Source: Prinsepia uniflora
Taxonomy: Eukaryota; Streptophyta; Magnoliopsida; Rosales; Rosaceae
Direction: 5' to 3'
Assembly (NCBI GenBank): GCA_032719365.1
Contig: CM064870.1
Span: forward strand, 23,750,738 to 23,814,737
Length of the DNA: 64,000 nt
Shown piece after piece: positions 11,252-22,287 of the stretch. Each line of letters begins with the position of its first letter. Within the stretch, counting starts at the first letter, position 1. The notes beneath the pieces are model-generated. The model was not told where the DNA came from. It worked only from the letters and a program-made list of their open reading frames with translations, and did no database searches. A program made the translations under genes and the position numbers.

Positions 11252-12863
11252 TGTAACGACCCGTCCCGAGTTTCGGGGTTAGATTAGTAAGTAATCGGGG
11301 ATTAGTCAGAGAATCATGGACGGACGATGTAAAATGACGGTTTTGCCCTTGGAAATGGGCAAAAAGTTGACTTTTGACCGCCCGAGTCAAATGGAATTTA
11401 ACCGATGACCGTGACATAGATTGAGATGTCATGAGTCCGTAGACAGGCGGCACGTCGAAATCAAACACGCGACAAAATAGTTACGGGTCTAGGAAGTTTT
11501 AAGGTACTATGTATGCAAACCGGGGATTTTGGACATATGGCAGGATTTGGTTGGGGAAGTTTCTGGAAGGACCCACCAGGTGAGTGACAAGTGTCACCCA
11601 TTTGATAAGCCCAAAACCCCATTTATTTGGGTTCATCAGTTATCCTCTCTGCTTTCTCACACATGTGAAGCCTCTCGCAACCGTGCAACCATCCATCACA
11701 ATCACCTTTAAACCTCATCTAATGCTAGTGGGCCGTTAATGAAAAAGGAGAGAGTAAAGTGAGACGATGATGATGGTACTAATGGCGTCGACCGTCGTGT
11801 ACGGTGGTGGAAACTAGAACGTAAGACCCGTGAGCCCTGTTTTTGTATTCGAAAATGGAGTTTTTAGTTTGGGCCACTATTGACCGTTCTAATTCATTGG
11901 ACGAGGACCCTAGAGGTGAGACGAACTGAGTGGGCTAGGAGTCGAGAGCTGGGGTGGCCTGAGGTGGCCGAACATCGAAATGGTGAGTTTTAGGTTCAAA
12001 TTCAAAAACTAGTTTTCGGTGCTTGTTGATCGATTCTAACAATTGGAAATGGTTTATAAGGGTCAAACAAATCGAATGGGCATGGAATCAGGGCTGGAGG
12101 TGTCTGGAGTTGGCCGCAGTCGGAGTTCGAAAAATGGGGTCACTGTTCAACATACAAACAGGTATGATCTAGACCTAATTTCATGTTTTGTAAGGACTTA
12201 GATAGATAAGGATGGACTGGACAAAGCTATTGGAAACAACGGCTTCAAAAACGGTGGCCGGATGAAGGTTTTTCGACCTGGTCGAGTCGCTGGTCCTGTG
12301 AGACCTTGTTCAAACAGTTGGGTTGACCCAGTTGGAGGTCAGGGGTGACCTGACGTCAGCAATGATGTCATCACGATAACGTCATCATGACAGGATTGAC
12401 AATGTTAGACTGACATGTCAGATAGCGGATCAATGGGAGCGTGACACGTGGCACTGTTAGATCTGACAGTTGTCAGACTTGTCAGCGATGACGTCAGTAT
12501 GTACTGTTCACAACATTGACTTTGTGTTGACTAGGCGAGTAGGAGCGCGTGGGCTCGAATTTTGAGGTAGGCCCAACGTCATCTTAAGGTTTCGATGATC
12601 CTGATCCAATGGTGGTGGTTTCTGGTCGATCAGAGATCGTTAAGTGGGTCAAATTGAGGTTTTTCACATTGGGAAACATGTCCGAGACACGTGGACTTAG
12701 CTGGGAATATTAGGATTTTGTCCTATAGATTTATTTGGATGAATAGTGACCTTCGAGTGTGAAATTAACAGGTTTGGAAGTCCCGGTGATCGTAGATTAG
12801 CCTTAGGAAGGTTATAGCGTGCGTATTGAGGCGGTAGCTAGAACAGTCTATGTGTGGACTTTT

Positions 12864-15132
12864 TGACAGGACCCATCCCGATTATCGCCTCGATAATCGG
12901 GAAGCATCCTGCTCCCGTCTGACAATCGAACACAAAAGACAGGAAAACCAAATAACATCACATCACACCCATTGTCAGACCAGGGAGATTAAGTAAATAC
13001 AACCGACTGGACATCAAGTCCATAGTTTCACAGAACATAATATTACAAAACAAGTTAAAGAACAAATCATACTCTGTGAACTAACTACTCCGCAATGGAA
13101 AACTTTATGCCTCTGCCTCTGCCTCGGCGCTAGCCCCCGAACTTGTACCACGACCTGGAGGGTAATTAAAACAACAAAGTATGAGTGGACCGAAACAAAA
13201 GTTTGCAGAAAACAGTTTAATGAAATCGGGGTTCACCCTCCAGTTTTATAACACGCATGCATAACCAGATATTCGAAGACCTCGTATCAAACATTCGAAA
13301 TCCCTTTTCTGAAACACATGTAAAACATTACAGAAAACCGTCATAACTCATGTAAAAATAATATAAGATTACCAAAATCCAGAAATCATCATTTTGAAAC
13401 ATCAATTAAACAAATCAAGTAAAAAATGAATCAATAATCACAATTAAGCCGTTGGATCCATCCGAGTCTTTAAACTCAATATTAGGCCTTCCCGTGATAT
13501 CAACGAGTCTTTAAACTCAAAACATAATCAATAGGCCTCGGGGGTATCACGATAACCAAGTCATTAAACTCACGAGTCTTTAAACTCAATCCGGGTCTTT
13601 AAACCCAATTTTCGGGCTTGCCCCCGTCATCAATTATCCGGGTCTTTAAACCCAAAACCAGATCCAACAATTAACCGGGTCTTTTAACCCAATACCATTT
13701 ATAAAACTCAACAAAACAGGATTCATCATGATCCGTTTCCCAAAAATCATTCCGAAATCATAGCTTGTCATAATAGGACTTATGTCCGAATTCACAAGCA
13801 AATTCCAAAACATGCAATTCCCAAAAGTCACTTCACAAATATAATCAAAACATCATAAATACGTAACATGCATAATCATATCCAAATACTTCATCAAAAC
13901 ATCATTCATGCATGGGAGAAAAATCGTAACCTCGAAATGCGTGAAATACGATAATTATCTCGAAAAGCGTGAAATCACGTAAAACCGAAATATCATATTT
14001 ATCAACATAAAATCATATGTGAAAACACAAGATAAATAAGTAAAATAGTCATGCATGCACAGTTTAGAAATCAAAAGTCCACTCACGGTTTTCAGACGCG
14101 TCAATCTCTCCCCGGGTGTTCCTCGGTAGCTTCGGAAATGTCCGGGCCTGGAAGTAGTCGTCCACAACACTGGTTTTTCTCTGAAACTGGAACTCAGGTT
14201 CCCGGCCAACCAGTCCTCCTCCTCCTTCGATTTTTGCACGGTTGTGCTCGTAGTGACCCCAGAAGTCTAACACAGCCCTTGGTTTCGTTCAACAAGCCTC
14301 AGGAATTAAATTTGATTTTTCCCTCCATTGTCTGGTTTTTTTTTCTTCCCCGTCAGTTTCTCTCAACTTTCAGCTCCCCAAACTGATTCGAAATGAAGCC
14401 TCTCTCTCTCCACTACTCAGCTAATCGCTCAATTGGGAGGCAACTCGTGGGAAACCCAACTGAGGTCTCTGTAAAATTGTTTCCTGCAAACACAGAAACC
14501 ACGACCATTTTTTAACTCCTCCCGTGCTCTGAATCTCTGCCCAACCACGCCTGAATGCCTCCAACATCCTCAAAGTCCATAAACTAATCACTCTGGCCAA
14601 CCACTAACCTGAATAAACAAAGACTGGATCAAAACCACCAAGCACGGTGGTGCGGCTCTGTTTCCAACGGCCATTAAACAGTAACAGCCCTGTGAAATGA
14701 CCAAAGTGCCCTCAGTTGGCAAATTACCAAATTGCCCCTCATCTTCCGTGACCCGTAACTTGGTCATCCGATGTCCGTTTCATGCGTGCCGCCTGTCGTT
14801 GTACTCGGGGCCTCAAGATGAACCTAACGGTCTTCGGGTCGTGTGAAAATCAAATGTCAAACAAAAAGTCAACATTTTCCCCCTAATCGTACAAATTACG
14901 GAAATGCCCTTGAACTTCCGAACGTCATAACATTTTCCCTGGACGTCGGAATTGGACGTGCCACCTGTCTATGAACTCGTGACGTCCCGAACTACGTCAC
15001 GGTCATCGGTCAACGTTCGTTCGACCCTCCAATCAAAAAGTCAACAAATTGACCATACGAATCTCAGGGGTAAAAACGTCATTTTATTCAATATTTTACA
15101 AAATTACAGTTTCCGAATTTTCAGGCGTTACA
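12864..15132 (-). mobile_element. S3: diverged solo LTR, minus strand
   Basis: Flanked by the perfect duplication CTTTT (12859-12863 and 15133-15137). The minus-strand ends are TGTAACGCCTG and GGGATGGGTCCTGTCA, so it belongs to the same superfamily, but most of its 2,269 bp differs from the other LTRs. The kept features are the GTGAGTGGAC bracket (reverse complement near 14079-14090), ATGCATGC near 14050, the terminal hairpin (12877-12901), and a palindrome array at about 13466-13690. A GC-rich stretch (14090-14260) reads open on both strands but matches no protein I know. Confidence 0.88.
13466..13690 (-). repeat. GAGTCTTTAAACTC / GGGTCTTTAAACCC palindrome array in S3
   Basis: At least eight copies of a 14-base palindrome with a TTTAA centre. 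Some copies have arms GAGT/ACTC and others GGGT/ACCC, so arm changes are paired. The related GAGTTTAAAGACTC series appears in the E2 LTR at about 33290-33460. Confidence 0.85.
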
Positions 15133-16458
15133 CTTTTTCTTTCCAAATATGATGCATGCATTACTATTTTATATGTTTTATATCTATGTTTTGAATGCCT
15201 TGAGTACCTAGATTTGTGGTATTCGGTATGTACGTATTTGCATGTATTTAGAGGCGTAGGGTTTTATGATGGATTTATATGTGCTTGTGTTTTCAATAAT
15301 GGTTTGATAGAATGGTTTTCGGATTTGGAAATATTGAAATCGGGCATGAGACCCATTTGATTTGGAAACTATCAGACTTGAAGTCCATTTGATTTTAATG
15401 AGATATCGGGTTGGAGGCCCATTTGGTTTACATGATCGGGCTTGAGGCCTAATTGAGTATGATATCGGGCATGATTCCCATTTGTGGTTTATAAATGTGA
15501 TTTCGGGTTCGAAGACCCTAAAACGGATTTGGATTTTGAGAAATCGGATTTTCTAGATTTTGATGGGTTTATGGAAATTCCGGGCATGGCCCCTTTGAGA
15601 TGTTTTGGAAATGATTTTAAACAGATGTTTCCCATTTACCATCCTTAGATAAGGATATGTGGATGGTCTCCTCCAGATGTCTGGGACACTGGGAAAGTCA
15701 CGGCGCATTTCCTGCGAGGGGTCATTGCACGGAGCGACCGGACCGTATAGTGACTCAGGAGCAGGATTGCTGTGATTAGACGTCTGGGAAGTCAGACATC
15801 TGGGATGTCAGAGATTGACCTGGAGAGACCCCGGTAGCACTCTTTGCTTAGACCGTGAGATATGACGTCTGGGACGTCAAGCGTCTGGGATACTGAGGAT
15901 GGGTATTTGAATTATTGGATTTATGAAATGGTATTTCTGTGTTTATGGATTTGTATTTATGGATTTGGGAAGTGGCCCACTTGGATTTGGATTTACGGAT
16001 TTTGGTGTTTTACGATTTTGGGCTAAGTTCCCATACTTGGTTTTGGTTTATGTTTTGGGCTAAGGCCCTAAGTATTTGAAAAAGGAAATGGCTTTGGGTT
16101 TTATAAACATTTTATGATATTTGAATTAACTGGTTTGTATGCATACATAGTTTTTAAAGTGAAGGGCATAAATTTCTTCTTATGAAATGTGTTTAATTAA
16201 ATTATTTATTTTCGTATACTCACAGTCTTTTCTGGTTTTTAATGCCCTTCAGGTTGATAGCGGATGTGGGCTGTGGTAGAGACCGATACCTCACATTCTT
16301 TGGCTAATCCTAGCGCACTCTGGGAGTCAATTGGGCTCAGGATTTCGGATTATCCCTTGTCTGGCCTTCGTGTTACTTCGTGTGGCACGTGGGTTAGACG
16401 AGAGCATGGCACATACCGTGTTAATCCCGGGGGAATTGGGATGGGTCGTGTCACCATG

Positions 16459-18349
16459 CCCGGAATTTCCATAAAACCATCAAAATCTAGAAAATCCGAT
16501 TTCACAAATCCAAATCCGTTATAGGGTCTCCGAACCCGAAATAACATTTATAAACCACAAATGGGTCCCATTCCCGATATCATAATCAACTGGCTTCTAG
16601 CCCGATCATGTAAGCCAAATGGGCCTCCAGCCCGACATTTCATTAAATCAAATGGACTCTCAGTTCGACAGTTTCCTAATCAATTGGGTCTCATGACCGA
16701 TTTCATATTTCCAAATCCTAATATCAGTTCATCAACCATCGTTAAACACAAGCATGTATAAACGTAGTATAAAATTATAACCTAGAAATACGTGCAATTA
16801 TGTAAATCATAAACACCACAAATATACGTATTCAAGGCATTCAAATCGTAGATAATAAACATATAAAACAGTTATTCATGCATCACATTTTGAAAGAAAA
16901 TGTCCACTCACAGACCGTCTTGGCTACCTCCTCGATACGCGTGCCTTAAGTCTCACCGAGGCTAATCCACCATCTCCGGGACTTTTGGTTGCGTCCAAAT
17001 CATACCCGAAGGTCACTAACGATCTATGCAAGTCTATAGGATAAAACTCCAAAATTCTCGGAAAAGTCAACGTGTCCCTGACACGTTTCCTGAGGTGAAA
17101 AACCTCTATTTAACAAACTTAACAATCTCTGATTGACCTGAAACCACCACTATTGGATCTGAATTGTCGAAACCTTAAAAATAACATTGGTCCTACCTCG
17201 AAATTCGTTCTAACGCGCCCCCACGTGCGTGGTCAACGTAAAAGTCAATGCTGAAAAAGTCAAAGCTAACGTCATCGCTGATGTCAGCACTGACAGCTCT
17301 GACAGTGCCACGTGTCAAGCTCTCATTGGTCCCTGTCTGACATGGCAATTTGACATTGTCATATCTGACATGATGACGTTACCCTGATGAAGTCATCGTT
17401 GACGTTACCCTGATGATGTCATCGTTGACGTTACCCTGATGACGTCATCATTGACGTCAGGTCATCCTTGTCCTTCAGCCGGATCCTGCAACCGGGTCGC
17501 ACAAACCCGCGACCCAACCCGGCCACAGTTTTACCATGAAATCGAACCTATAATTACCCGTTTGAATAGTGAACAATAACCGGCCACTACAACTCCGTTC
17601 TACAATCGACTCAGGCCACCGCGATCCTCGATTCCAAGCCCAATCAACTAGTCCTGTCCTCAGGAACCTCGTACAAACCTCCCAAACGGTCAACAGCCAT
17701 CAAAGCACGTCCCTCCATTTTTTAACTCAAAACAAGCTACGGGTTTTTGGTTTCTTTACCTCGTCGTCGTTGCTCCGCCGTGGCCACCACCACGATCGTC
17801 TCGACGTCCCCTCCAACTTCCGTTCACGGGTCACAAGAAAAGGATGAAGATTAAGGGTTGTGGGTGTGGGATTAGGTGTACGGGCTTGGGTTCACGGCTA
17901 AGGGAATGAAACACAAAATGAAGATGATGACTGATAAGGGTGAGGATAAACCCAAAATATTGGGGTCTGGGCCTATCAGATGGGTGACACTTGTCACTCA
18001 TCTGGTAGGTCCTTTCAGATTTTTTTCCAATCAAATCATGCCACGTGTCATCCTTTCTCGATTCGTATGAATAGTGCCAATTTCCATTTTAGACTCGTAA
18101 CTTTATCGTTGAACGTCCGATTTCGACATGCCACTTGTATATAGACTCGCAACGTCCTGATCTACGTCGCGGTCATCGGTCCTTAGGTCTTTGGCCACCC
18201 GGGTCAAAAGTCAACATTTCGCCTATTCTCAGGGGCAAAATCATCATTTTATGTCGTCCGTCTGAAATCTCACTACTAATCCTGAATTAGTCACGTTAAT
18301 CCTCAATTACTCAATTAATTGATCCCGGAATTTGGGATGGGTCGTTACA
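16459..18349 (-). mobile_element. E0: minus-strand LTR, right part
   Basis: Continuation of 1-591 after the E1 insertion. It ends GGGATGGGTCGTTACA at 18349, the reverse complement of the family start. It contains the bracket GTCCACTCACAG (near 16903), the TGTCA-rich and TGACGT-rich stretch, a GC-rich stretch at 17560-17830, and the U3 start region 18040-18349. It is interrupted by no further element. Confidence 0.88.
17375..17460 (-). repeat. 26-bp tandem repeat with TGACGT/TGACGTCA cores
   Basis: Three exact-period units (17375, 17401, 17427), each beginning GACGTTACCCTGATGA, followed by a fourth GACGTCAGG. Each unit carries one or two TGACGT-type cores; the last carries the palindrome TGACGTCA. 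TGACG is the known core for plant TGA-class bZIP factors. The array sits in the part of the LTR expected to be U3, so an enhancer role is plausible but inferred. Confidence 0.8.
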
Positions 18350-18355
18350 TACAAG

Positions 18356-18908
18356 CATGGATGCAAATATCGGTATATTTCGGAAAAATTTCGCCTAAAT
18401 TTCGTCTCACTGCTGATTCCCCCCCCCCCCCCCCCCCCCCCCATTTTTCCAATTTTTTCAACAAAGTTTGGCCCTTTTTTTTTCATTTTTTGTCCAATTT
18501 TAAATATATCCATTACTTCCAATTTTTTAACAAAGGTTGGCCCTATTTTTTCATCTTTTTTGTTTCCAATTTTAAATATATTTAAACTTATTTTATCATT
18601 TTTCTTACATTGAATTTTTGTATGTTTAACTATATTAATATTCAATTATAGTAACTCACTTCAATTTATGTTTATATTTAAGATTTTATATTATTAGTCA
18701 TCGTCAGAATCATATTACATCATATTATTCATCATATATTTATTATATTAAAGTCATTTTATAATTTTATTAGTTATATATAACCATTATTTGGTACTTA
18801 AGTTTTTTTTCCAAAGTTTCATTAAAAATTTCTATCTTTTAAACTAAATTTCCATCATTTTTGTTGACCGTACCGTAAACGATATGGATATCGATATTTC
18901 AATCTTTG
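18356..18908. mobile_element. Internally deleted hAT derivative (MITE-like, 553 bp)
   Basis: Terminal inverted repeats CATGGATGCAAATATCGG (left) and, read from the right, CAAAGATTGAAATATCG resemble the ends of the hAT at 55510-61421. Flanks CATACAAG (18348-18355) and CTTACAAG (18909-18916) are an 8-bp duplication with one mismatch. The interior from about 18650 to 18890 is the reverse complement of bases about 55580-55800 of that hAT, so this is a deletion derivative of the same family. It holds a 24-C run and two copies of a roughly 70-bp T-rich unit (18449 and 18519). No transposase is encoded. Confidence 0.85.
18419..18442 (+). repeat. 24-base C homopolymer
   Basis: Uninterrupted run of 24 C. 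Exact length is unreliable in most sequencing, and the flanking frames with poly-proline or poly-glycine are artefacts of it. Confidence 0.95.
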
Positions 18909-18916
18909 CTTACAAG

Positions 18917-21469
18917 TACCTTATCTATTTTAAATATTTTTTTTATTCTTTTGTAGGTATATTATTAATTATCTGCAAGTTTTATTCTTTTGTAGGTAAC
19001 TTAATAATTATCTGTATATTTCTTATTTTTCTATACTAATTGAGAGAGGTATATTGCGTATAATATACTTTTATTATACAATTAAAATTCTCATAGGTAA
19101 ATTACATTTTTATGCACTATTAAAATTTCTATAAGTAAATTACATACAATAGCTCGTCTAGAATCACTTTGCCCATTCAAGTTGGACTATCTTATCTAAA
19201 AGAGAAATTGCTAACGATAAATAACAATCATAATGCATAACCAAAAATTTCAAATGGTTGAATGACACCAAATAATTCAACATAATGATTTTTTATTTGT
19301 CTTAATAAAATCAAATCAAATAACACTTTTACTGCAAAGGTAACCAAGACAAATGATCAATAACGTAAAATAAAATCATACTATATGATATGTAATGACA
19401 CGCTTGTAATTCTTTAAAAATCAAGGGACTACAACTAATGCTGCATTTTGACCAACAATAAAAAAAATCAAGTTTTCTCTTATTTATAAAACAGTGTTTA
19501 TGTACTGTAGTGGATTAACTTATAATTTAACTCTAAAAAAGACCTATATATAATTACTCCTAAAATTTAACAAACACTCATATACTTTATAAAACACAAA
19601 AATTTGGCACAATCGTTAAAATCTTTGTCCAAAATTTGTTAAATATTAACAGGCCACTATGGATGTCATTTTCTAAATATTACCCGGCTCACTAAAATGG
19701 TATATCTATCAATTGTTCTATTCTGGCGGCCAAAACTCGCACGGACGAAAGAAAATCAGGGGGAAAATCCAAATTAAGATCCATAATGGGCAGATTGAGA
19801 CTGGCAATAGTTGGAACATAGGACTCACAGACACTACGTTAGCATTTAATAAAGGTTTTGATGGAAATTTCTAGTGTCGGGCTAAGTTTTTATATTTTAT
19901 AAGAGGTATTTGTCAAATTTTAAAAGTTAGATATAGTCATATATAAAGTATAAACTATGTGATAATAAAATTTAATTTTTTTTCTATATAATCTATATCA
20001 CGTTATAATTATCTGATTATTTTATTGACTATTTATAAAATGAGACAAGACGAGGCTATAAATGAAGCACTAAATACATATGAAGCGGAAAATCGGGATG
20101 AACATGGGTTATAAATTGTTTCAAATTTGGTAATGTTCATCCAAATTTGTCACATCATGTGTATTTAGTGTCCTATTTATAATTTGTGTATTGAGATGAC
20201 AAAATTATTTTTAATGTTGACGACTATCGAGTGAAGTTTACGAAATTAGTACAATTTTGTTTTAATAGATAGTGCATTTTAGGTGGTATTTGAGACAAAC
20301 TAATGTTTGTGATGCAAAATAAAATTTTAAAATTGGACTTTTGAGCCTAAGAACTTGTCAAAATGGTGGCAATGCCCGTAATTTCCTTATTAGTATAAAT
20401 TAGCAATTAAGCCCGTGCGTTGCCGCGAGGTTGTTGGATTGAATATTATTAATTTTCCATAAATAAGCAGTAATTTTTTTATATCTATAAAGAAAAGGGA
20501 AAAAAAGACAAAATCGGTAAAACACGGTAGGCAAACAATGTTTTTTATAAAAAAAAATAATAAAGGAAAAGAAAAACAATATATAAAGGAAAAGGAAAAG
20601 GAAAAAAAATAAAGGAAAAGAAAAAAAAATTTGATATGTATAAAGGAAAAGAAAAAAAAATAAAGGAAAACGAAAAAAAATAAAATAAAGAAAAAATGAA
20701 AAAAAAAATATAAAGGAAAAAGGAAAAAAAAGAGCAGAAGCGGAAAATTACTGTAAATCTATAAAAAAAAATAAAAAAATAGGTAAAAGTGAAAAATATC
20801 ACTATATATATACAAAAAAGGAGAAAAAAAACAGAAGTGAAAAATTACTATAGCTTCTGTTTTAGTATAGGTATAATTTCAACGCAACACGAATACATCT
20901 ATATTATCATCCCAAATTATCGCACATTGCTAGGTAAGAAGTATTATGTGCATACAGAATTAACTGAACGAAAAAAAATAAACTTTAGCGAAAGTGACAT
21001 TCTAAAAATAAACTTTAAAAAAATATAAGAAATTCGAATTTATAATATGGTCAATATTATTAATTAGTTTAATTTAAAAAAAATGCTAACTAGACTCATG
21101 CAATTATAATCTAGTTGAGAATCACAATAATTAGTCATCATTAGCAATGAGGAGTAGTTTGACCATCTATTATCAAATTGTTTTACTTGAGGTTTTGTTC
21201 TGTCTAAGTATCATTGCCTCACAAAGAATAGTGACAGAAATATGCTTAAATTTCCTAGTTAGAAACATGGAAAATACAAATTTCCTTACAGATAAGATAG
21301 AAAGCTCCAACAAGCACTAAGCTGCTCTAGTTTGTTAGCTTCCTTTCCTCACCAACTGGACCAGAAATAGACAAAACGCACCCATTTTTAAATCATATTT
21401 AGCTTCTTCTTAGGGTTTCGTCAATGTCTCATCTGTCCTCCGTCCACATGCCCCTTCCTGCTCGTGCGC
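18917..21469. other. AT-rich intergenic region upstream of the pseudokinase gene
   Basis: No gene-like frame. It holds a long A/G low-complexity tract (about 20490-20850) and assorted AT-rich sequence. A GC-rich patch reading AAGCCCGTGCGTTGCCGCG near 20410-20428 may be a decayed transposon end, but no partner end was found. Confidence 0.6.
20490..20850 (+). repeat. Purine low-complexity tract (AAAGGAAAAG-like)
   Basis: About 360 bp of A-rich and G-containing units such as TAAAGGAAAAGAAAAA, broken only by short AT stretches. It creates phenylalanine-rich spurious frames on the minus strand. Confidence 0.85.
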
Positions 21470-21478
21470 TATAAAATA
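21470..21478 (+). promoter_or_regulatory. Candidate TATA box of the pseudokinase gene
   Basis: TATAAAATA stands about 820 bp before the start codon. A transcript starting near 21500 would have a 5' leader with a possible intron: donor GTAAGT at 21810 and acceptor CATTTAG ending at 22237. Leader introns of this kind are common in plant receptor kinase genes; this model is inferred. Confidence 0.45.
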
Positions 21479-22287
21479 AAGGAGCAAGCTTTGAGCATTG
21501 GCTTTTCTTCTCATCGATAATTATTATTTATGTTTATGGTCTTTTCCTAACTTCTTTGCATGTGGGCATGCTGCTTTGGCAAGCGACTCCCAGCTCATCT
21601 CCATCATCACTACCATCATTGCGGTAAACTGTTTGTGAAAAGCCTCTCTGAATGTCTGTGGAACCACAGCCATTAATGCTGTGTGCCTAAACGACCCAAT
21701 GCTCTAATTTTTGGATTGCGGTAGGCAGGAAAAGGGTGATTTCAAGAGGGCTGTCTTTTGGGTTGGTTTTTTGGATACCCTATGGCGTGAATGTCATCTG
21801 AACCCACAAGTAAGTTTCTTTCTTTAATAATTTTACCTGGATACAGGATATGTATGCTTTTTCTGCGTAAGTTTAAGAGCACTAGAGCAGTGATGGTTTT
21901 ATCTGAAAGTGATGGCAATTATAAAAAAAAAAAGAAAAAAAAAAGAGTAATTGGTGTAAGATTTTCCTAGCAGCCTAACAAAGTTGGTGAATAAATGGAA
22001 GTATATGCTCTTTTTTCTCCTAATTCAAACTTGCTAAACTGCTTTTTTTGACTGGATCTCCAAATCTCAAGCTTTCAATTAAGTCAACTTGGTTAGAGCT
22101 GTTTTAGAAAGCGGCTTTGCTTAATATAACCACAGCTCTTATGCAGCTTATAATGCTTCTGATTCAAAAGCATTATAAGTTCTGATGGCCAGTTTCTGAT
22201 TCTTATAGTGTAAATTTCATTGCTCAATTTCATTTAGTTGCGAACAAGAAATCAGTTTGTGCTTTGCCTGCATGTTTGGGTGAGAAG

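Larger units (their letters stand above)
592..16453 (+). mobile_element. E1: full-length non-autonomous LTR retrotransposon (LARD-like)
   Basis: Complete element with TSD CCATG on both sides. Seen directly: 5' LTR 592-8319 (begins TGTAACGACC), tRNA-iMet-type primer site at 8323, internal region 8320-11251, polypurine tract just before 11252, 3' LTR 11252-16453 (ends TGTCA). With the nested solo LTRs S1 and S3 removed, the LTRs are about 2.94 and 2.93 kb and the element about 8.8 kb. No gag, protease, reverse transcriptase or integrase motif was recognised in any frame of the internal region, so it would need proteins from another element. Ty3/gypsy affiliation is inferred from the polypurine tract style and primer site. 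The 5' LTR ends in TA instead of CA (a mutation). Confidence 0.9.
11252..16453 (+). repeat. E1 3' LTR (interrupted by S3)
   Basis: Own sequence is 11252-12863 plus 15138-16453 (about 2,928 bp). It aligns throughout with the 5' LTR but with many substitutions and small gaps, so E1 is not a recent insertion. It ends TGTCA at 16453, followed by the duplication CCATG. Confidence 0.88.

Noticed and set aside
14051..14386. Overlapping open frames in a GC-rich part of S3
   Set aside because: Open on both strands because of composition; no start context or domain.
20395..20440. Possible Helitron or MITE end (AAGCCCGTGCGTTGCCGCG)
   Set aside because: No partner end, no target duplication and no clear terminal hairpin with CTRR.
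20545..20802. Phenylalanine-rich 85-codon frame
   Set aside because: Product of the A/G low-complexity tract.
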